Part shown: piece by piece, positions 27,735 to 37,754 of the stretch | Numbering within the stretch: the stretch's first letter is position 1 | Layout of the letters: each line of letters starts with the position of its first letter | Source: Gammaproteobacteria bacterium | GTDB lineage: Bacteria > Pseudomonadota > Gammaproteobacteria > UBA6429 > Thiohalophilaceae | DNA: 64,000 nucleotides | Assembly (NCBI GenBank): GCA_016194635.1 | Contig: JACQBC010000023.1 | Location: 1-64,000, forward strand | Direction of reading: 5' to 3' | Translations under genes and position numbers: made by a program | The notes under the pieces: model-generated | What the model saw: the letters and a program-made list of their open reading frames with translations, nothing else | Told to the model about the DNA's origin: nothing | Database searches by the model: none

Positions 27735-28097
27735 TTACCTGTTACCCGATACTCCTACGACGCTTTTGTTTGGTAATCCAATCGGTTGTCCCGCGCCCGC
27801 CCAGGCAAACATCCCGCCGCGCAAATTAAATACCTTCTCATAACCCTGTTGTTGCAGGTAGGCGCAAGCCTGGGCGGATCGCGCGCCGCTACGGCACACC
27901 ACAACCATGGTTGCATCGCGCGGTAAATGTTGCATGTGCAGGGGAACGGTGGCCAGGGGCATAGGTTCCGCGCCCGGGATGGTGCCGGCGGCGATCTCGC
28001 CCATCTCCCGTACATCAATGATACGAAACGGTTGGGGCGGTGCTTCCATCCAGCGCGCTAATTCGGCGGCTTCGATTTCTTTCACATTTAAAAACAT
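27735..28097 (-). CDS. Single-domain rhodanese
   Basis: This is a cytoplasmic sulfurtransferase of 120 residues. It has IIDVREMGEIAAGTIPGA and the active loop CRSGARSAQA with Cys68. The C-terminus LRGGMFAWAGAGQPI is typical. The start at 28097 has GAGG upstream; a longer open frame adds 14 unlikely residues. It diverges from the double-thioredoxin gene across operator site B, so both may be controlled together. Confidence 0.93.
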   Translation of the reverse strand: MFLNVKEIEAAELARWMEAPPQPFRIIDVREMGEIAAGTIPGAEPMPLATVPLHMQHLPRDATMVVVCRSGARSAQACAYLQQQGYEKVFNLRGGMFAWAGAGQPIGLPNKSVVGVSGNR

Positions 28098-28129
28098 GTG
28101 ACTACCTCGGTGGTGGGTTGAGGGATGCA

Positions 28130-28149
28130 ATATTAACAAATGCTAATAT
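28130..28149. promoter_or_regulatory. Operator-like inverted repeat, site B
   Basis: ATATTAA-N6-CTAATAT sits between the divergent rhodanese and double-thioredoxin genes. It keeps the same half-sites and the same 6-base spacing as sites A and C, with one changed base. Confidence 0.7.
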
Positions 28150-28258
28150 AGGTGGCTAGCCCTGGGGTTTCAAGCAACCCCATTCAGTACCCCTGGTCCT
28201 TCCCCACAGGACTGTTAGACTACCCAGAGGTACAATGACAAGGCTCACCGGAGGCTGC

Positions 28259-29386
28259 ATGGGTCGTTCCACCCGCAAGTTTTTCGCCCTGATGATCGGC
28301 ATGGGGGTAATCATAGCCGGTGGCCTATGGGTAGCAAGGTCCGATAAACCCTTCACCTCGGCCCAGGTTAAACCCGCCGCGGAACGCGGTACATTCTTTG
28401 GCGCCAAAGAAACCGAATATCCGCGTTGGTTTAAAGAAAGTTTTCTGGATTTTAAAGAAGACCTGGCCGAGGCCAGCAAAAATAATAAACGCCTGCTGCT
28501 GATGTTCACCCAGAACGGCTGCCCGTATTGCAATGCCCTGGTGGAACGCAATTTGTCCCAGGCGGATATCGAAGCCTTGGTGCGCGCTAAATTTGATGTC
28601 ATTGCGATCAATATGTGGGGTGACCGGCATATCACCGCGATCGATGGCCAGCCTTATAATGAAAAAACCTTCGCCGAAACTCTCAAGGTGCAATTCACGC
28701 CAACCCTGGTATTTTTCAACGAACAAGGTGAGATTGTTCTGCGTTTAAACGGTTACCTGCCGCCGGATAAATTTAAATTGGCGGTGAGTTATGTCGCGGG
28801 TAAGCACGAGCAGCACCAGAGTTACCAGGATTATCTCGCGGCCAATAACCCGTCCATCAATAGCGGCAGCGCGATGCTCAAGGAAGATTTCTTTTTAGCC
28901 GCGCCGTACCCACTGACGCGATCCGCCGGCAGCAAGGCCAAGCCGCTGGCGGTGTTTTTTGAACAGCGTGACTGTCCAAATTGCGACACCTTGCATCAAA
29001 AGATATTGGTCGATCCCGACACCCGCAAACTCATTGCACAATTTGACGCGGTACAGTTGGACATGTGGTCCGACAGCCCCGTCACGCTACCCGCGGGCAA
29101 TGCTTCTACGGCACGGCAATGGGCTAAACAGCTCGACATTAAATTCGCGCCGACCATTGTGTTGTTTAATCCCGAGGGCAAGGAAATCATCCGTTCCGAG
29201 GCTTTTTTCAAGGTCTTCCACACACAAGGCATTTTCGACTATGTGTTAAGCGGCGCCTACCGGCAGCAACCGAGCTTTCAACGGTATTTATCCGGGCGCG
29301 CCGATCATTTGCGTGAACAAGGTAAGGACGTGGATATCTGGCGGCTGGGGGATGAAACCACTACCGCCGCGCCGCGCAGTAAATAA
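28259..29386 (+). CDS. Membrane-anchored protein with two thioredoxin domains
   Basis: The product has 375 residues. An N-terminal hydrophobic helix (about 8-26) anchors or exports it. Two thioredoxin-like domains follow, one with CPYC (Cys88/Cys91) and one with CPNC (Cys239/Cys242). Both have the cis-Pro segment (FTPTLVFF and FAPTIVLF). The two halves are similar in plan, indicating an internal duplication. The start at 28259 has GGAGG 4 bases upstream. It resembles periplasmic thiol-redox proteins linked to sulfur oxidation (SoxW-like), but the partner is unknown. Confidence 0.88.
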   Translation: MGRSTRKFFALMIGMGVIIAGGLWVARSDKPFTSAQVKPAAERGTFFGAKETEYPRWFKESFLDFKEDLAEASKNNKRLLLMFTQNGCPYCNALVERNLSQADIEALVRAKFDVIAINMWGDRHITAIDGQPYNEKTFAETLKVQFTPTLVFFNEQGEIVLRLNGYLPPDKFKLAVSYVAGKHEQHQSYQDYLAANNPSINSGSAMLKEDFFLAAPYPLTRSAGSKAKPLAVFFEQRDCPNCDTLHQKILVDPDTRKLIAQFDAVQLDMWSDSPVTLPAGNASTARQWAKQLDIKFAPTIVLFNPEGKEIIRSEAFFKVFHTQGIFDYVLSGAYRQQPSFQRYLSGRADHLREQGKDVDIWRLGDETTTAAPRSK

Positions 29387-29556
29387 ATACCGCGAAAACG
29401 CCGGCCGGCGTCGCTCAGACAGCCCGTGCGCCTAACATTCATGATCTTGATCACAGCCCACTTGATTGATTCGGATCACGGTTGGCCCTGACTTGGGTTC
29501 ATTGCGCGGTTATTTCTGCCGCCATAGTGGGCAGGACTCCAACAGCGTGATGCCGA

Positions 29557-30222
29557 ATGTTATCAAGACAAGCACTAGTGTACTGCATGGCGTGGGCAAG
29601 CATGTGCAGTTGCTCGCTGTACGCCAGCCCCGGCGACCGCGGCACGCCGAGTATTCAAGTTGTCGGCTTGTTTAAAGACGTAGCCATTATCCGCCAGAAT
29701 AATCAGCAAACCGTGTTACGCGTGGGCACCAGCCGGAATGGTTTGCGCTTGATCGAGGCCAGTAGTGAGCGTGCCGTCTTTGAATACCAGGGTCATAAAA
29801 TCAGCCACAGCCTGAGCGATTCCCCGGTACTAAATTTTAGCGGTGGCGGTACCAGTGGGGAGGTGCGTATTGTCGCCAACAATGGTAGTTATCAGCTCTC
29901 CGGATCGATCAATGGGGTTGGCCAGGAATTTATCCTCGACACCGGCGCAACCTATGTCACCCTGACCGCCCACCAAGCCCAGGCACTAGGAATAAATTAC
30001 CTGCACCAGGGCAAACACCTGCAACTGCGCACTGCCAATGGGGTTGCCGATGCCTATCTGGTTACCGTTGACTCCGTGCGGGTCGGCGACATCCAAATCA
30101 ACCAGGTCCAGGCCGCGGTGTTGCCGAATTTTAATTCCGATAAAATCTTGTTAGGCGCCTCGTTCCTCAACAATGTCTCCTTGGTCAGTGAAGGCCAAGT
30201 GATGTTGTTACAAAAGAAATAA
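29557..30222 (+). CDS. Retropepsin-like aspartic protease, exported (TIGR02281-type)
   Basis: This is a 221-residue protein with a signal-like N-terminus (LVYCMAWASMCSCSLYA). After a variable beta-rich region comes the single-copy aspartic protease domain: FILDTGATYVTL with catalytic Asp128, then LRTANGVADAY and ILLGASFLNNVSL. Such clan-AA enzymes work as homodimers; the physiological target is unknown. It follows the thioredoxin gene by 170 bases on the same strand. Confidence 0.88.
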   Translation: MLSRQALVYCMAWASMCSCSLYASPGDRGTPSIQVVGLFKDVAIIRQNNQQTVLRVGTSRNGLRLIEASSERAVFEYQGHKISHSLSDSPVLNFSGGGTSGEVRIVANNGSYQLSGSINGVGQEFILDTGATYVTLTAHQAQALGINYLHQGKHLQLRTANGVADAYLVTVDSVRVGDIQINQVQAAVLPNFNSDKILLGASFLNNVSLVSEGQVMLLQKK

Positions 30223-30346
30223 CCTCTGTAAGATCAAGCTCCTGTATCCATTGCCCGTTTTAAGGCTGATCAACAGCACGATCGGCTATTCCTAGCGGTT
30301 TGTATGTTATACCATTATTTTTCTTAAGTTTATTAGTTCGTGGTCG

Positions 30347-30370
30347 ATATATTAGTAATTGCTAATTTAC
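30347..30370. promoter_or_regulatory. Operator-like inverted repeat, site C
   Basis: ATATATTAG-N6-CTAATTTAC, about 22 bases before the tandem-rhodanese ATG. The left half is identical to site A; the right half is decayed at its outer end. Its closeness to the start suits repression. Confidence 0.7.
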
Positions 30371-30391
30371 TAAACTATTAACGAGGTGCTC

Positions 30392-31237
30392 ATGAGTATA
30401 GCGATAAAAATCAGTGGGGCAGTGATGTTGCTCTCGACCGTGTATAACACCCACGCCAAAGAAGAAGGCTTCCCCGGCCGGCTAGAGTTCCCAGGGATTC
30501 CCACCATGGAAATCGCCGAATTGAACAAGCAGTTAAACCAGGTCGTGGTGGTGGATACCCGCTCGCAACTGGAATACGAAACCCTGCAGATCAAAGGGGC
30601 GCTTAACCTGTCGATCGCCGATAAGACCTTTGGCGATAAGATCCAAGCACTACGGCTTAAAACCGACAAACCCTTGGTATTTTATTGTAACGGCCGTGAC
30701 TGCCATAAATCCTACCTGGCCGTGAAAGAGGCACAACGTCGCCATATTGAGAATACTTTTGCCTATGACGCGGGCATGTTTGATTGGGCCAAGGCTTATC
30801 CAGAGCACACGGTATTACTGGGCAAAAATCCGATCAACCCACAGGATATATTATCCGAGGCGCAATTTGAGCGACACTTATTGGATTCGGACAGCTTTAC
30901 CCAACAAGCGTTTGATCTGGGTTCTAAAAGTATCATCATCGACGTGCGTGATAAATACCAACGCGCCGGTGCCGGGGTGTTCGCCACCAAGGAACGTTGG
31001 ATAACGCTCGATGATCGGGAAAAATTACAACAGGTATTCGCCCAGGCGGTGAAAGACAAACGTACCTTATTCATCTACGACGAAGTGGGCAAACAAGTCC
31101 AATGGTTACAATACGCCATAGAACGTGCGGGGCTGAAAGATTATTTCTTCATGAAACACGGTGCTAAGGCCTATTTCACCAAGATGATGAAAGAAAGCGG
31201 TTTTAATCTGAGCCTGGCCGGGGCTAAGCTGCATTAA
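30392..31237 (+). CDS. Exported tandem rhodanese protein, second domain without catalytic Cys
   Basis: The product has 281 residues with a signal peptide (to about THAKEE). The first rhodanese domain has VVVDTRSQLEYETLQIKGAL and the active loop CNGRDCHKSY (Cys99, and a second Cys at 104). The second domain (about 150-270) has SIIIDVRDKYQRAGAG, but its active loop reads IYDEVGKQVQW, with no Cys. So the second is structural or regulatory, and order is reversed from the classic two-domain thiosulfate sulfurtransferases. The ATG at 30392 follows GAGG. Confidence 0.88.
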   Translation: MSIAIKISGAVMLLSTVYNTHAKEEGFPGRLEFPGIPTMEIAELNKQLNQVVVVDTRSQLEYETLQIKGALNLSIADKTFGDKIQALRLKTDKPLVFYCNGRDCHKSYLAVKEAQRRHIENTFAYDAGMFDWAKAYPEHTVLLGKNPINPQDILSEAQFERHLLDSDSFTQQAFDLGSKSIIIDVRDKYQRAGAGVFATKERWITLDDREKLQQVFAQAVKDKRTLFIYDEVGKQVQWLQYAIERAGLKDYFFMKHGAKAYFTKMMKESGFNLSLAGAKLH

Positions 31238-31264
31238 TCCTGGTCATCCCTCCGCCTTCCAGTC

Positions 31265-31300
31265 CGCCACCTCTCGGGCACAAAAGCCCGTGAGGTGGCG
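31265..31300 (+). terminator. Stem-loop downstream of tandem rhodanese gene
   Basis: A 15-base stem with one mismatch (31265-31279 with 31286-31300) and a 6-base loop. No T run follows, so its strength as a terminator is uncertain. Confidence 0.6.
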
Positions 31301-31503
31301 ATGCTTGGTGTGCCTCAGGTCAATCAACCCGGTGGCCTCGACGGTGGCACTCACAAATACGCTATCCCCCTATTGAATCCCCAGATAAAATACACCATAT
31401 AACATCACACCTGGGGAGGATGGAGCACCAACGGGTGGTTTCATAAAGCGGTCGTTAAACTTTGGTATGCTGGGTTTCACTAAACGTTCCTTAAGGAGTT
31501 CGT

Positions 31504-32310
31504 ATGCTGCGTCGTTCGTTAGTTGCTCTATCATTGGTGATTTTCTCCAACCTAGTGCTCGCCCTACCAAGCATCCATGAGGTGTATACCGCCGCCAACA
31601 GCGGCAACCTCGCCCAGGCCAAGGCCATGATGCAGGAAGTGTTGAAGGCACGTCCCAACAGCGGCCAGGCGCATTTTGTCTATGCGCATATCCTGGCACA
31701 GAACGCCGAATATCAAGCCGCTGCCACGGAACTAAAAACCGCCGAGAGGCTGGCCCCGGGTTTACCCTTCGCCAAACCGGAATCGGTGGATTCCCTGCGC
31801 GGCTTGCTGCATAAACACATCGCGGACCCCGCGCTCTTGCCCGCACTGTCCAGCACCAGCCCCGGTTCAACCACCAATTGGACCTTGATCTTGATCGTGG
31901 TGGGAGGCGTGGTGGGCATTATTCTGATCGTGCGTGCCCTAGGAAACTACAAACGCGACAACCCTACCAACCACCTGGCACCCACCATCAACCCGTATCA
32001 ACCCAACCCCAATCCCGTGGCGCCGCCTTACGGACAAGCCCCGGCGGGTAGTTCGGCCCTGAAAACCGGTCTGGCCACGGGACTGGGGGTGGCGGCGGGA
32101 ATGGTGGCCGGTCAGGCCATCGCTAATAGTTTATTCGGTGATCACCACAGCCAAGCCGGCAATACCCCCCTGCCACCAACCTCGAGCGATGATTTGGGCG
32201 GTAAGGATTTTGGTCTAAACGACAACAGCTCGTGGGACGATGCTTCGTTGCCGAGCGATGGCGGGGATTTTGGCGGTGGGGATGGCAGTGGCGGTGGTGA
32301 TTGGTCGTAA
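31504..32310 (+). CDS. TPR protein with transmembrane helix and Gly/Asp-rich tail
   Basis: The product has 268 residues. A signal peptide is followed by TPR-like helices (about 22-85: EVYTAANSGNLAQAKAMMQE, AHILAQNAEYQAAATELKTA). Then comes a transmembrane helix (about 120-142), a Pro/Asn-rich linker, a Gly-rich hydrophobic stretch (LATGLGVAAGMVAGQAIA) and a disordered tail ending in GGDGSGGGDWS. The Gly-rich segment with aromatic end resembles tails of several membrane-associated scaffold proteins. Function unknown. AAGGAG precedes the ATG. Confidence 0.8.
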   Translation: MLRRSLVALSLVIFSNLVLALPSIHEVYTAANSGNLAQAKAMMQEVLKARPNSGQAHFVYAHILAQNAEYQAAATELKTAERLAPGLPFAKPESVDSLRGLLHKHIADPALLPALSSTSPGSTTNWTLILIVVGGVVGIILIVRALGNYKRDNPTNHLAPTINPYQPNPNPVAPPYGQAPAGSSALKTGLATGLGVAAGMVAGQAIANSLFGDHHSQAGNTPLPPTSSDDLGGKDFGLNDNSSWDDASLPSDGGDFGGGDGSGGGDWS

Positions 32311-32322
32311 GCAAGCGGTGTA

Positions 32323-32347
32323 CGTGACCGGCAGGTGTCCGGTCACG
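32323..32347. terminator. Bidirectional stem-loop
   Basis: Nine exact pairs (CGTGACCGG with CCGGTCACG) around a 7-base loop separate two convergent genes. Confidence 0.65.
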
Positions 32348-32365
32348 CACGCAAAATACTAAAAC

Positions 32366-32806
32366 TCATGCCACCCGCGCCGTGTAGGACATGCCCTCGC
32401 ACAGGCGTTCGCGAAATTCCACTTTCCAGGTACGCGAATTCTTACCCCCGTTAAACTCCACAAGGATGCGATTTTCATCGTCATTGGTATAGAAGCGGAT
32501 ACAGTTTAATTTGAGTGTGCGAATCTCATAAAAATACGTTGTTGCAAATTTTTCACTGGCCTCGGAGATCGCGTTATCGATCGCTTCCTTTAACCAGATA
32601 GGCTTGCTGAGGATATCGCGTGCATAAGCCAGTAATTCTTCATTTGGACTGTCTTCATAACCGTAAGCGATGGCGTATTTAAACCCCTTAAAAAACCCCA
32701 GCCACGCTTCGTCAAATTCGGACCAACGCAGTTGCCCCAACTCGCTATCCATGTAGGTAGGTTGTGGCCGATCAGCGGTATGAAAAAGTGTTGCAAGAAA
32801 TCCCAT
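32366..32806 (-). CDS. Unknown soluble protein
   Basis: This is a 146-residue protein without a signal or membrane helix, and with a good ribosome site (GGAGGAG before ATG). It is rich in aromatic residues in its first half (WSEFDEAWLGFFKGFKYAIA) and beta-strand-like in its second half (LVEFNGGKNSRTWKVEF). I do not recognise the family. It stands alone. Confidence 0.72.
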   Translation of the reverse strand: MGFLATLFHTADRPQPTYMDSELGQLRWSEFDEAWLGFFKGFKYAIAYGYEDSPNEELLAYARDILSKPIWLKEAIDNAISEASEKFATTYFYEIRTLKLNCIRFYTNDDENRILVEFNGGKNSRTWKVEFRERLCEGMSYTARVA

Positions 32807-33289
32807 CGTTTCTCCTCCCAGTAAAAAGCCGCGAAAACACCTGATGTGGTATCGCCGGTCATTATGTGAGTTACCCGTACATACATCCGTAACACTGAAT
32901 TAGTTATACCTTGAGATCACGATAATTGCAAAAAAATCTTACATTAGAATTTAGTGAAATACTTAATTTATGCGAAAAACATCCAACATTGTTATACCTA
33001 CCATAAAAGGGCTTATTGTCCAAGGCGATCCCAGCACTCACCACTGGCGTTAAATTTGGTAGGCCGATCACAATCCTTAACGGGAATTGCATCACACCCT
33101 TCGCGCGGCGACCCCAATCTTCACACGGCGGGTTACAACAGGTAGGTTAGCGGCCTGGTTAGTTTTTTGGGACCGGATAACCTCGGCCATCTGTTTCACA
33201 CTAAGCCCGTTGGGGAAAAATACTATCCATATACAGTACGCTAGCGGTGAAACGCACACTACAGACGATCTGCTACACTGCCCGGCACG
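32807..33289. other. Intergenic region without a convincing gene
   Basis: About 480 bases between two divergent genes. Short frames on both strands lack ribosome sites. The left part is A+T-rich and probably holds promoters. Confidence 0.55.
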
Positions 33290-34390
33290 ATGTGTTTTCT
33301 CCGCCCCGGTTTTTTATTTTGCTTCCTATTGCACATAAACACTGGGTTCGCGGCGGCTGGCGCCACGCCACAGCCGAATGTTAGCGCATTCACCTTATCC
33401 ATTGCCTCGTGGAATTTGCAGTGGTTGGCCGATGGGCCCAGGTTGCAACAGAGTCACTACTGGCAGCGCTGCGCGGCACAGGGTTGGACCCCTTTAAAAT
33501 TACATCCCGATCTTCCCGGTTGTGATGCTTACCGGCACGCGCAGATCCACACTGCGCCCGCCTATGAGCAAAAAAAACTCCACCCGATTCAACACGCATT
33601 GGCTAGCCTGGCCGCCGACCGGGTTGACATCCTCGCTGTGCAAGAGGTGCAGAATCCCCAGGCCCTGGCCAGAGTGTTGCCCGAGGGTTACCAGGTGGCG
33701 TGTTTTACTACCCGAACGGACGCGCAAAACCTCGGTTATGCCGTACGTAACGAACTCCTGACGCAGATAAGATGCCGTGAGGTTGTTGCCCTGAGTTTGG
33801 AACAGCAGCCCGGGACCCAACACCTGTTGCGGCGCGGTCTGGAACTCACCCTGCAACACGCGGGTACGACCGTGAACTTGCTCAATGTACATTTAAAATC
33901 CTCCTGTCCCAAAGGCCCGCTGACGAACTCGAAGAACCCCGCCTGTGCAGTGCTACAACAACAGATCCCCGTATTAGAACAATGGATTGAAGAACACGCG
34001 CGGGCTAAGCATCCGTTTATGATCTTGGGTGACTGGAATCGGGACTTGGAGGCGGAACAGTCCCATCACTATCCCGCGCGGATCGACGGTTCAGATCCGG
34101 CCACACCACTCGTGAATCCACTCCGGGTGCGTAATCTGTTTCCCGAGATTAATGATCACGTTCCCCCCGCCAGCGCCATGCAACTGGTGAAACTCGAAGG
34201 CTCCACCCCGCGGCGGAGGCAATGCCCTGTCTATTTAGATCACATGGTGGTGAGCGAAACACTGCTCGGCCTACTGGACGCTGCCGCGAACACCGGTAGA
34301 ACAGAGCCCCTCTTTGCACGGTTAGTACCAGTACCCTCAACGGCGTCCGATCATTGCATCCTGCAAATGACCTTAGGGGTTAAACCTTAA
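33290..34390 (+). CDS. Exported endonuclease/exonuclease/phosphatase (EEP) family protein
   Basis: This is a 366-residue protein with an N-terminal hydrophobic export signal ending near GFAAAG. EEP motifs appear in order: ASWNLQWLAD, AVQEVQNP (metal-binding Glu), LNVHLKSSC, ILGDWNRDLE and STASDHCILQ (catalytic His). This superfamily cuts phosphodiester bonds in DNA, RNA, lipids or inositol phosphates. Extra Cys pairs suggest periplasmic or extracellular disulfides, so an extracellular nuclease is a fair guess. No clear Shine-Dalgarno is seen. Confidence 0.88.
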   Translation: MCFLRPGFLFCFLLHINTGFAAAGATPQPNVSAFTLSIASWNLQWLADGPRLQQSHYWQRCAAQGWTPLKLHPDLPGCDAYRHAQIHTAPAYEQKKLHPIQHALASLAADRVDILAVQEVQNPQALARVLPEGYQVACFTTRTDAQNLGYAVRNELLTQIRCREVVALSLEQQPGTQHLLRRGLELTLQHAGTTVNLLNVHLKSSCPKGPLTNSKNPACAVLQQQIPVLEQWIEEHARAKHPFMILGDWNRDLEAEQSHHYPARIDGSDPATPLVNPLRVRNLFPEINDHVPPASAMQLVKLEGSTPRRRQCPVYLDHMVVSETLLGLLDAAANTGRTEPLFARLVPVPSTASDHCILQMTLGVKP

Positions 34391-34506
34391 TAACACATAA
34401 TCTATAAGGCATTTAACTCTGCCCTAGCTCTAGTAAGGAAAAAGCTTAATCCCCTAGCGGGATCGGCCGATGATCTACCCACCGTCACGGGCAGTTACGG
34501 CGCATG

Positions 34507-34542
34507 CGATGACAAAATCTCATGCGCGCTCAACGGGGCATC
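34507..34542. other. Small hairpin in the spacer before the sensor kinase
   Basis: GCGCATG and CATGCGC pair across a 14-base loop around 34500-34535. It is in a 270-base spacer without a gene and could end transcription of the EEP gene. Confidence 0.35.
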
Positions 34543-34659
34543 GCGAATACATCCGGCTTGACGGCGGTGTTCCTGCTGCCGACACCCGCCGCTGGCGCAG
34601 GCGGAGGCGTTGTCAACGCAGTTCTTTAGAGGTTTAAAGTCTAGATTTAAGGGGATCGT

Positions 34660-37383
34660 TTGCAGCGACTAAAACACCACAGCCTATTTTTACCTGCCGT
34701 GCTCATCGGTATTGGAGTGGGCATGTTGCTGCACGAACAACACCTTACTCGGATCCGCAATCTGCAATACGATTTTATTTACGATCAACAAGTCGAAACC
34801 AAGACCTTGCGCGCGGCCTTAGAACAAGACTTTAACCATCTCTACCATAGTCTACGCACCATCGCCCGTATGCCCGGTGTGCAAGCCTTGAATGGCCAGC
34901 AGCGGCGTTTGGACCCTACTTCGTTGCATGTTATCCAAGAAATTTACAATAACCTGGCCTCTGACATAGGACTCACGGCCATCTACGTGGTGCAACGTGA
35001 TTTTGATCCCACGGCGCACGACCCGCGCAGCGACAAACCCAGCCAACCCCTGTATGAATTCGATGAAATTGTATTAGACAAAATGCAATCCAGCCTCGCT
35101 CATGCGGCGCTGAATGACGATAAAGATATCGCCCTTAGCGAAGGTTTATTACTGCGCCAGCAACTCGATTGGTTCATCCATGCCTGGCCCAATACCGGTA
35201 TCATTCCCGGCTTGGCCTACCCGGCGATCAGCGGCCGCGAAGTCGTCATACACCCAGACCCACACCACCCACAGGCACCCACCAGCCCGGCACGCACCGG
35301 GATGGTGTATTCGGTTCCCGCCTACGACAACACCGGCCGCCTAAACGGCGTTATCGCTGCTGTGTTTCTCTCCAAAACCATCCAAGCGCAGCTACCGGGG
35401 AATAGCTACGTATTGCACAATAACGATTACGACTATACGTTGACCCCCACCATCCCCGGACCCTGGCAAACAGCACAGCAAGAAATCCGCAGCAATACAC
35501 CCAAGGACGATCTGATCTACTCCGAAGTGGTGAAATTAAATTTGATCGATGGGGAGTCGCAATGGATATTATGGTGCGGGGTTAACAATATCTTGTTCTG
35601 GTCGCTGCCCGAAGTTAAATCCGAGTACCGCTACTACAGCTTTGCCTGGATCATGACCGTATTGATGGTGCTTGTGGTTAATACGATCATTTATATTCAA
35701 CGTTCCCGGCGCTCGTTAATGCAACAGCAAAAGACACGGCTGGAAGAACAGGTGCGCCACCGTACTAAAGAATTGCAAGCGGCGACCCAGATCGCCCAGT
35801 CTGCCAGCAAGGCTAAAAGTGAATTCTTGGCCAATATGAGCCATGAAATTCGTACGCCGTTAAACGGTGTCCTGGGATTAAGCGGATTGTTAGCCGAAAC
35901 ACCGCTTAGTGATAAACAACACCACTATGTCGACACCATACAACGTTCCGGGCAATCACTGTTAGCCTTGATCAATGATATCTTGGATTTTTCCAAGATC
36001 GAAGCGGGTAAATTGTCTTTGGAGCATCACGATTTTGATCTGTACGCTTGTATCGAGGACAGCGTGCAGATCTTGGCCGATACCGCCATGAATAAAGGCT
36101 TGGATGTCTTATCCCGGCTACCCACCTATTTGCCACGCTTTGTCAAAGGGGATGATGTACGCATCCGCCAAATCTTAATTAATTTGATTGGCAACGCGAT
36201 CAAATTTACCGACCGAGGAGATATTATTGTTGATGCGGCATTACTGCAGCAAGACGCGCACAGCGTTTATATCCGTTTTAGCGTCACCGACAGCGGCATT
36301 GGAATCCCGCAGGATAAACAAGCCGTTATTTTTGACGCGTTCACCCAAGCCGACAGTTCCACCAGCCGCAAATTTGGCGGCACCGGTCTGGGCCTATCCA
36401 TTTGTAAACAACTGGTGACCTTGATGCAAGGTCAGATCGGTGTGCACTCAGAACCGGGGCGGGGTTCAGAATTTTGGTTTACCACCCGCCTACAGGTGTC
36501 ACGCCACATCGTCTATGACACCCCGAATCTACAATCCTTACGCGGCAAACATGTGTTGATTGTGGACGACAACAGCGTTAATCAAGAAATATTGCAGGAT
36601 TATATCAGCCGTTGGGGCATGACCTCGGACACCACCGCCGACGGCCAAGCGGCGATCAAACTACTGCGTGCGCAGCTGGACAAACATGACCCGTATGATT
36701 TGATCCTGTTGGATTTTATGCTGCCGGGAATGGACGGTATTGAATTCGCCCATTATGTCCACAGCCACGAGGAATTTTCATATAGCAAGATCATCATGCT
36801 CAGCTCAGTGTCTTGTATCGACCCGCAACAATTTCAGAACCTTGGGATCCTTCAATATTTAGAAAAACCGGTGCGGGTAAACCTGTTGCGTGATGCCATC
36901 TTACGGGTATTTACGGCTGATAGTCGGCAACTCACGGCCCCGCCTAGCGCAGAAAATTCACCCTCGCTCGCGGCATTTACCAATACGCGGGTATTACTCG
37001 CCGAAGATAACCTGGTCAATCAAACCGTCGCGGTCGCCTTGCTGGAAGCGCTACAGTGCCACGTGGACGTTGCCAGCGATGGCAGCGAGGCCGTCGAGTT
37101 GTTTACCCATAACCATTTCGACATTATTTTAATGGATTGCCAAATGCCGAATATGGACGGTTATGCGGCGACCCGGATCATTCGCGCCATGGAAAACGGG
37201 CGCAGTATTCCCATCATTGCCCTAACAGCGAGTACCCTGCAGGAAACTCGACAACTCTGCTTCAACGCTGGGATGAACGACCACCTCACCAAACCCTTTA
37301 CCAAAACAACCTTACAGCAACGCCTCGCGCACTGGCTGCAGCCCGCAGCAACGGCCACCGACCCCGTCTCTTCCTCTCGATAG
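34660..37383 (+). CDS. Hybrid sensor histidine kinase with two receiver domains
   Basis: The product has 907 residues and starts with TTG after AAGGGG. Two transmembrane helices (about 6-22 and 328-347) flank a periplasmic sensor of about 300 residues that resembles double-Cache domains. Then come a short coiled coil, the dimerisation helix [14 protein letters not shown] (His395) and the ATPase with [14 protein letters not shown] and [12 protein letters not shown]. Receiver 1 has Asp685 ([11 protein letters not shown]) and receiver 2 has Asp826 ([11 protein letters not shown]). There is no HPt domain, so it needs a separate one. The only HPt gene in the window is at 8.9-9.3 kb. No output regulator is adjacent. 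Confidence 0.94.
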   Translation: MQRLKHHSLFLPAVLIGIGVGMLLHEQHLTRIRNLQYDFIYDQQVETKTLRAALEQDFNHLYHSLRTIARMPGVQALNGQQRRLDPTSLHVIQEIYNNLASDIGLTAIYVVQRDFDPTAHDPRSDKPSQPLYEFDEIVLDKMQSSLAHAALNDDKDIALSEGLLLRQQLDWFIHAWPNTGIIPGLAYPAISGREVVIHPDPHHPQAPTSPARTGMVYSVPAYDNTGRLNGVIAAVFLSKTIQAQLPGNSYVLHNNDYDYTLTPTIPGPWQTAQQEIRSNTPKDDLIYSEVVKLNLIDGESQWILWCGVNNILFWSLPEVKSEYRYYSFAWIMTVLMVLVVNTIIYIQRSRRSLMQQQKTRLEEQVRHRTKELQAATQIAQSASKAKSEFLANMSHEIRTPLNGVLGLSGLLAETPLSDKQHHYVDTIQRSGQSLLALINDILDFSKIEAGKLSLEHHDFDLYACIEDSVQILADTAMNKGLDVLSRLPTYLPRFVKGDDVRIRQILINLIGNAIKFTDRGDIIVDAALLQQDAHSVYIRFSVTDSGIGIPQDKQAVIFDAFTQADSSTSRKFGGTGLGLSICKQLVTLMQGQIGVHSEPGRGSEFWFTTRLQVSRHIVYDTPNLQSLRGKHVLIVDDNSVNQEILQDYISRWGMTSDTTADGQAAIKLLRAQLDKHDPYDLILLDFMLPGMDGIEFAHYVHSHEEFSYSKIIMLSSVSCIDPQQFQNLGILQYLEKPVRVNLLRDAILRVFTADSRQLTAPPSAENSPSLAAFTNTRVLLAEDNLVNQTVAVALLEALQCHVDVASDGSEAVELFTHNHFDIILMDCQMPNMDGYAATRIIRAMENGRSIPIIALTASTLQETRQLCFNAGMNDHLTKPFTKTTLQQRLAHWLQPAATATDPVSSSR

Positions 37384-37397
37384 CCATCAATATGGAA

Positions 37398-37754
37398 TTA
37401 TTTTTTACTTCCACTACCGCATCGCTGGTGCACTAACGACTGGTCAAGCGTCGTAACATTGGGGTCAATGTCCTTCTCCAAGGTGTAGAGTGTTTGTTCC
37501 GGACTGTCAGGACCGATATCGACGGTGATGGCATTGTCACTATAATTTACATACAACTCGCCTTCCTTAGACCAATTAAAATTAACTCGTCCCTGGGTTT
37601 TTCGTTTTAACTCAAACACCACACCCTCAATACATTGACGGTAGGCATCCCCCTCGATCACCACCTCATCCCCCTCGGCTGCAAAAACCGGTAGCGATGC
37701 GCCACAAAGTAAACAACCTGCGATTAAGATTTTATTAGATAACCCGCGCGACAT
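37398..37754 (-). CDS. Unknown small periplasmic protein
   Basis: This encodes 118 residues. A signal peptide ends at VFAAEGDE; the mature part is acidic with two Cys (YRQCIEG and HQRCGSG) that may form a disulfide. It has strands such as RVNFNWSKEGELYVNYSDNA. The family is unknown. CGAGGAAGG lies before the ATG. It is convergent with the sensor kinase, with only 14 bases between stops. Confidence 0.75.
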   Translation of the reverse strand: MSRGLSNKILIAGCLLCGASLPVFAAEGDEVVIEGDAYRQCIEGVVFELKRKTQGRVNFNWSKEGELYVNYSDNAITVDIGPDSPEQTLYTLEKDIDPNVTTLDQSLVHQRCGSGSKK

